NCBI GenBank assembly: GCA_004335835.1
Contig: RWJK01001731.1
Coordinates: forward strand, 124,426 to 188,425
Reading direction: 5' to 3'
Length of the DNA: 64,000 nt
DNA from: Scenedesmus sp. ARA3
Taxonomy: Eukaryota > Chlorophyta > Chlorophyceae > Sphaeropleales > Scenedesmaceae
The notes under the pieces are model-generated. The model was not told where the DNA came from, did no database searches, and was given only the letters and a program-made list of their open reading frames with translations. The translations under genes were made by a program, and so were the position numbers. This document shows, piece by piece, positions 59,401 through 64,000 of the stretch (position 1 is the stretch's first letter; every line of letters starts with the position of its first letter).

Positions 59401-59651
59401 TCGCTGCCCCACAGGCGGCCCGATGTACTGCTTACGTGCCCATGCTTGCCTGCCCGTACAGTTCACAGTGGCTTGTCGTGTATGCTGAAGCCTTGCTGCC
59501 GCTCGTGTGTTTGCAGGCTGGCAGCAGTATCCAGCACATAGTGAAGCGGCCAGGCGCAGCTGCAGGTGCAGAGTTCCTGATGCGTGAAGTGCGCAAGGCG
59601 GCTGTGGTAGTGGCTGCTGACGGGGATGATGACCAGCTGCCAGATCTGTGA
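56450..59651 (+). CDS. DNAAF11: Axonemal dynein assembly factor LRRC6 (DNAAF11)
   Basis: Ten exons (56450-56482, 56592-56756, 56911-57153, 57408-57647, 57912-57998, 58186-58271, 58521-58650, 58916-59025, 59224-59302, 59517-59651) give 435 residues. MGQITEQLVRQ joined to RAEHNEYM matches the human start without gaps. Leucine-rich repeats follow (LKILYLQNNLIGKIQHLHRL; LQYLNLAVNNITKVQNL; LDLTLNF) with the cap LFLIGNPCTDWHGYRQYIVG and SERI. A C-terminal CS-like domain carries VGKYLDTSLIKADVQP, LIIKGRLLQLVLPVEVKPDS and GHLVLTMPKEE. The family works in the cytoplasm with ZMYND10 and chaperones to pre-assemble dynein arms, so it implies motile cilia now or recently. Introns 1 and 8 appear to use GC donors. 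Confidence 0.95.
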
Positions 59652-60211
59652 CGTGCAAGGTTTAGGTCTAGGCCAGGTTCGTGGGCATCATGGCGGGCTG
59701 GACTGGCATGGCATGGCACCAGCCTGCAAGCCAGGCCTTGCCAGCACAGCTACCTGTTGCCGATGTTTGGCTGAGCACTTCTAGACTGCGGCATCGGACT
59801 GGCTGCATTACGATAAGGGTGGTGGAGTGAACCATATGGCAGCCTCTTCTGATCCTGGGACACGGCATGCGTCGGCCACACCCAGCCCAGTCACAGCCTG
59901 GACAACAGAACCATGTCAGTGTAACCCGCTGTTACTTGTGACCTACACCTAAAGCTACGCCCCAGCGCGGCATCCCTTGACTGGTGGCAGTGCTCGTTCA
60001 TCGGTTTATATTGTCGAGGAGATCGAGGGTATTTGGTCACTGCATCGTTCTGCAACACCTGCTTCGCTAAGCACGCTCAGCGTCTGCTGCGCCAATACTG
60101 CTTTCAGTGTTAGATTAGCACCCGAAGGATAAAAAAACACAGTTTTATTGTGAACGGGATTGTCTGCTGTTGAGTATGACGCTACTGTGACACTGCTGCT
60201 AGCCATTTGTC
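59652..60211. other. Intergenic, LRRC6 to YLPM1
   Basis: 560 bases holding the LRRC6 3' end (TGTAA at 59920-59924, 269 bases after the stop) and the YLPM1 promoter. TTTATA at 60005-60010 lies 202 bases before the YLPM1 ATG and is a weak TATA candidate. Confidence 0.45.
59920..59924 (+). terminator. TGTAA polyadenylation signal, LRRC6
   Basis: TGTAA 269 bases after the LRRC6 stop codon, in the expected orientation. Confidence 0.5.
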
Positions 60212-63200
60212 ATGGACCAGCAGTTCTACGCTGCAGCAGCATGGCCAGAGCAGCCACCCCTGCCCGACGAACCTCCCCCGCCACTGCCTCCGGATGACAT
60301 GCACGCCCAGCAGCAGCAGCAGCTTCAGCAGCAGCAGCCGCAGCTGGCTGACAGCATGCAAGGCTACATGCAGCAGCAGCCTGGCATGCAAGCAGGGGCC
60401 ATGATGCAGGGCAGCATAAATGGAGCTGTGAACGGCTACATGCAGGGGCAGCAGCAGGGGTGGGACCAGGGTGGCCAGATGCAGCTGCCAGAGCAGCAGT
60501 GGGGCCAAGGCATGGGTGGTATGGGTATGCAGACAGGCATGATGGCAGGGCAGGGGCAGTGGGGCCAAGATATGTCAGGGCAGGCTGGCATGGGGATGGG
60601 TATGATGCAGCAGCAGCAGCAACTGCAGCAAGGCATGATGATGAATGTGCAGCAGCAGCAGCCCCAGCAAGGCATGGCAGGGCAAGGCATGATGATGAAT
60701 GCCCAGCAGCAGTGGCCTCAGCAGCAGCAATGGGATGGGCAGCAGCAGCAGCAGCAGTGGGGCCAGCAGCAACAATGGGACCAGCAACAACAGTGGGGCC
60801 AGCAGCAGCAGCAGTGGGGCGGGCAGCAGCAGATGCAGCCCAACATGCAGCAGCAGGGCATGCCGCCGCAGCTGATGCAGCAGCAGGAGCGGCAGCAGGA
60901 ATTGATGCGCAAACAGCTGCAGCGGCAGCAGGAGTACCAACAAATGCTGCTGGAGCAGCAGCAGATGGGCATGGGGCAGAATGTGCCACAGCAGCAGCTG
61001 CAGCTGCAGCAGCAGCAACAGATGCAACTGCAGATGCAACAGCAGCAGCAGATGCAGCTGGAACAACAGAGGCAGATGGAGATGGAGATGCAGATGCAGC
61101 AGCAAATGCAGATGCAGCAGCAGCAAATGCAAATGCAGATGCAGATGCAGCAGCAGCAGATGTATGGTGCTGGCCCAGGCATGGCCCAGTGGCAGCAGCA
61201 GCAGCAGATGCAGCAGCCCATGCCGCAGCCTCCGCCGCCGCCAAGACCGCAACTGCAGCAGCCACTGCCGCCCCATCGCAGCCCATCCCCGCAAGCAGCA
61301 GCACCAGCACTGCAGGCACCGCAACTTCCTGCAGCAGCAGCAGCAGCAGCAGCAGCTCCGCAGCAGCCTGCAGCAGCGCCGGGTCCGCCACCGCCGGTGG
61401 AGCTGCGCTCGCTGCTGCAGCCGCCGGCACGCCCAAAGCGGCTGCTGCTGGTGCTGCGCGGCCTGCCAGGCAGCGGCAAGAGCCACATTGCGCGTGCAAT
61501 ACGTGCATTTGAGCTCGATAAGGGCAACCCGGCGCCCCGCACGCACAGCATTGATGACTACTTCATGGTAGACGTCGAGGAGGAGGAAGGCGCAGATCAA
61601 TCCGGCACAGCTGGCAGCAGCAGCAGCAGGCGTCCGGTCAGCGCTGGCGCTAAGCGCCGCGTGGTGGTAACGCAGCAGTACCAGCATGATGCGGCGATGG
61701 AGGGCTCGTATTGGAAGAGCCTGATGCGTGCTGTGGGGCGCAGCCTGTCAGGCGGGGAGCACGGGCTGGTGCTGCTGGATGCGCCCGCCCCCAAGGCTGA
61801 GCAGCTGCGTGAGGCGTGGATGGCGGGGCAGGGCGCGGGCTATGAGGTGGCGGTGGTGCAGCCGCTGAGCAGCGACGCTGAGGTGCGTGGGCTGTGGTTC
61901 AAGGTGTATAGTGCGGTTTGTGTGTTAGGTGGCGGGCGTGCGCTGCAGCCAGCAAGGTGTTTGATGCACCTTGCAACCGTGGTTGGTGGTTAGAAGCAGC
62001 TGCGGCAGCTGCGGTTCAACTGTGATGGATGGCTGCAAGCGCAACTCTGGCGCTGCTGCACCGTCGTTGCTGCTGTGTATTGTTGACATACAAATTGCAT
62101 CAGTTGCAAGCAGGCTAATGAAGCATTAAGTACATTTACAGTCAGTGCATTTTTGTTGTGTGTGTGGTGCTGCGCGGGGCAGGTGTGCTTCAAGCGCAAC
62201 ATCCACGGGCGCTCCCTTGCCGACATCCAGGCCATGGCCAAGGCCTGGGAGGCGGCACCACCCAACACCACACTGGCCTCAGCAGACAGCCTGTTCAAGG
62301 AGGAAGGTGCGCAGCAGCAGCAGAACTAGTGCAGCAGCAGCTACAGCAGTTCTTTCCGTGCAGAGCAGCCTGCAGCCGTGATCTGCGTGTGTTTGCTTGC
62401 ATGCATCACGCGTCGTGAACCGCGCGTAGAGCAGTATGCTGGCAGCTGATGCCTGCCGGACGACTGCTGCATGCTGTGCCCAGCCAGCCAGATGCACAGG
62501 GTAGGCTGATCCAAGTCATGGCACCTGGTGAGCTTCTGGCACTCGTCATGTTGAGCATGCGCTGCCTTGCTACTGCTGCTGCTGCCCTGCCTTCCAGCAG
62601 ATGATGCCGCTGCTGCCATCAGTGACGTGGATATGACAGTCGATGATGCAGCAGCAGAGCAGCAGGCAGCCGGTGGGGCTGCAGCAGCACGCAGCGCCAG
62701 CCCAACCAAGCAGCAGCAGCAGAGCAAGGGCAGCAGGTGGGAGACGGAAGATGACGATGAGGAGCAGCGGCAGGTGCATTCCACAGAGCCACAAAAGAAG
62801 CCCAGCACAGCAGCAGCAGCAATTGATGCACATGCAGCTGCAGCAGCACCTGCAGGTGTCGGTGATGCTGATGCTGATGTGGCAGCAGCAGGGGATGGCA
62901 GCAGCAGGCAGCCTGTCAAGAAGAAGCCGAAGCTGTCTGTTGAGCTGGATGACACAGACATAGAGATAGACGCTGAGGCGCTGCTGGCGGGTGTGAACGA
63001 AGCACTGGAGCAGCTCGATGCAGAGGAGCAGCAGCAGGGGTCAGGCCGGGGCAATGCAGCAGCAGCAGCAGCAACAGGGGCAGCGGGTGAGGCTGGGAGG
63101 GCTGGGCGGGGCAAGGCTGGGGCCGGGGCTGGTGCCAGCAGTATGAGCCTGGGTGGCAGCTACAATAGTGGTGGTGGCGGGAGCAAGGGAGGCATCCTGA

Positions 63201-63985
63201 AAGCGTGCAGCACGCCCGGCAGCAAGAAAAAGGTACGGTGGCCGGATGACTGCGCTGCTGACGAGGCGGAGGAGGCGGCAGCAGGCTTCAGCATAGCACG
63301 CACGCCACGCCAGGTGAGGACCAGGGGCAGCGGGCGCGGCGCGATGCCGCTTGCTGGTGCGGTTGGTTGTTGACAGAGAGCCTGCTGTTGGTGCTGCATG
63401 CGGCGTGCCGGTAGTGTGGTGCATGCACGCATGTAGTGCATGGCTCTTGTAGGCAGGCACGTGCATCAGAGCAGGCAGGTGTGCATGGCAGGTGTTGTAT
63501 TGCTGCTCGCTAGTCCCCGCACTGACGCAGGTGTGCTGCCTGAACTGTTGCGTGGATGTGCGGATGTGGCTTGTTTGCGGCTCTGCTGTTGCTGCTGTGC
63601 TTGGACTGGGCTGCGGCTGTGCTCGCCTGCGGCTTGCCGTGACAATCATCGGCACTTGGACCTGCGACTCGACCGTCCTGGCGATCAACTGCCACCCTGA
63701 CCAACACCTGCCGCAACCGTTATCGCTCGTCATCATCATCACCATCTACGCTATCATCGCCATCATAACTGCCATGTCCAGCTGGAGGAGGTGTTCTGGG
63801 TGGATGGCCTGGGGCCCAAGGGCTGCTGGTTTGACCAGCCGCCTCAGGATGACTCGGCGGCAGCAGCAGCAGCAGCAGCGGCAGCAGCTGGGGTCGGGGG
63901 CGTGGGTGGTGTGCGGCCGTCAGCGGCCGCGTCGTCGCGAGGTGGTGCGGGTGCAGGGGTGGGGCACGGCAGCTTTGCTGATCAG
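60212..63985 (+). CDS. YLPM1: YLPM1/ZAP3 homologue with P-loop kinase-like domain (3' end outside window)
   Basis: Four exons are visible (60212-61882, 62183-62306, 62598-63313, 63782-63985), 905 codons, all in phase; the last ends CAG|GTGCGT and the gene runs past 64000. It begins MDQQFYAAAAWPEQPPLP. A ~350-residue Gln/Met-rich region follows, then the P-loop domain: LLLVLRGLPGSGKSHIARAI (about 410-430), PRTHSIDDYFM, VVVTQQYQHDAAMEGSYWKS and GLVLLDAPAPK. Exon 2 has CFKRNIHGRSLADIQAMAKA and WEAAPP; exon 3 has SKGSRWE and, far downstream, KKKVRWPDD with GFSIARTPRQ. The last is the KRVRWAD-type docking region of animal YLPM1. The animal protein is a nuclear protein-phosphatase-1-binding factor whose P-loop domain resembles polynucleotide kinases; the substrate is unknown. 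Confidence 0.92.
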
Positions 63986-64000
63986 GTGCGTGGGGGCGGC

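Noticed and set aside
60210..61508. 432-residue Ala-rich ORF on the minus strand, and a 350-residue one on the plus strand, opposite or shifted from YLPM1
   Set aside because: Both are other-frame readings of CAG-rich YLPM1 coding sequence; neither shows domains or splice signals.
1..64000. tRNA genes, rRNA, transposons or integrated viral genes
   Set aside because: On reading both strands I found no cloverleaf with a GTTCGAAT-type loop, no transposase, reverse transcriptase or capsid motifs, and no terminal inverted repeats.

Overview
The window is nuclear DNA of a eukaryotic green alga, most likely a chlorophycean (class inferred, species not determined). The evidence is an OPR-type organelle RNA factor, a plastid FtsZ1, an HHL1-like plastid protein with a transit peptide, TGTAA polyadenylation signals, intron-rich genes with short exons, and heavy CAG/CTG trinucleotide repetition. 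I see no prokaryotic genes, transposons, rRNA, tRNA or CRISPR.

Sixteen protein genes can be modelled. In almost every one, exon phases close exactly across all introns. Left to right: OPR protein (+, 790-4899, perhaps with exons back to 155); dolichyldiphosphatase DOLPP1 (-, 5820-6479); torsin-like AAA+ ATPase (+, 7145-10822); HHL1-like plastid protein (-, 11853-13901); triple-CCCH zinc finger protein (-, 14306-18460); mitochondrial ribosomal bS18 (-, 19131-21591); splicing factor YJU2 (+, 22008-23972); single-domain expansin (+, 25618-26860); CCDC90/MCUR1-family protein (-, 29583-31396); TEX9 (-, 32346-34078); dymeclin (+, 34700-39768); FtsZ1 (-, 40809-44529); a beta-helix/polytopic membrane protein with an in-frame TAA (-, 45060-50794); a Q-rich protein with a YABBY-like zinc ribbon (-, 51596-55575); dynein-arm assembly factor LRRC6/DNAAF11 (+, 56450-59651); and YLPM1 (+, 60212 past the right edge).

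The genes are housekeeping and organelle functions with no operon-like grouping: plastid (OPR, HHL1-like, FtsZ1), mitochondrion (bS18, CCDC90), ER/Golgi (DOLPP1, torsin, dymeclin), nucleus (YJU2, CCCH, YLPM1), cilium (LRRC6, TEX9), and wall or surface (expansin, beta-helix protein). Divergent pairs that may share promoters are DOLPP1/torsin, bS18/YJU2, TEX9/dymeclin and zinc-ribbon/LRRC6.

The most unusual structure lies in the introns. Three introns hold diverged tandem copies of their own 3' splice site plus the head of the next exon; one would give an in-frame 40-residue insertion. Another intron holds a 161-bp satellite. Five introns appear to use GC donors. FtsZ1 ends in a 21-bp repeat that reiterates its last residues and its stop codon four times. 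The beta-helix gene is open on both sides of a single in-frame TAA.
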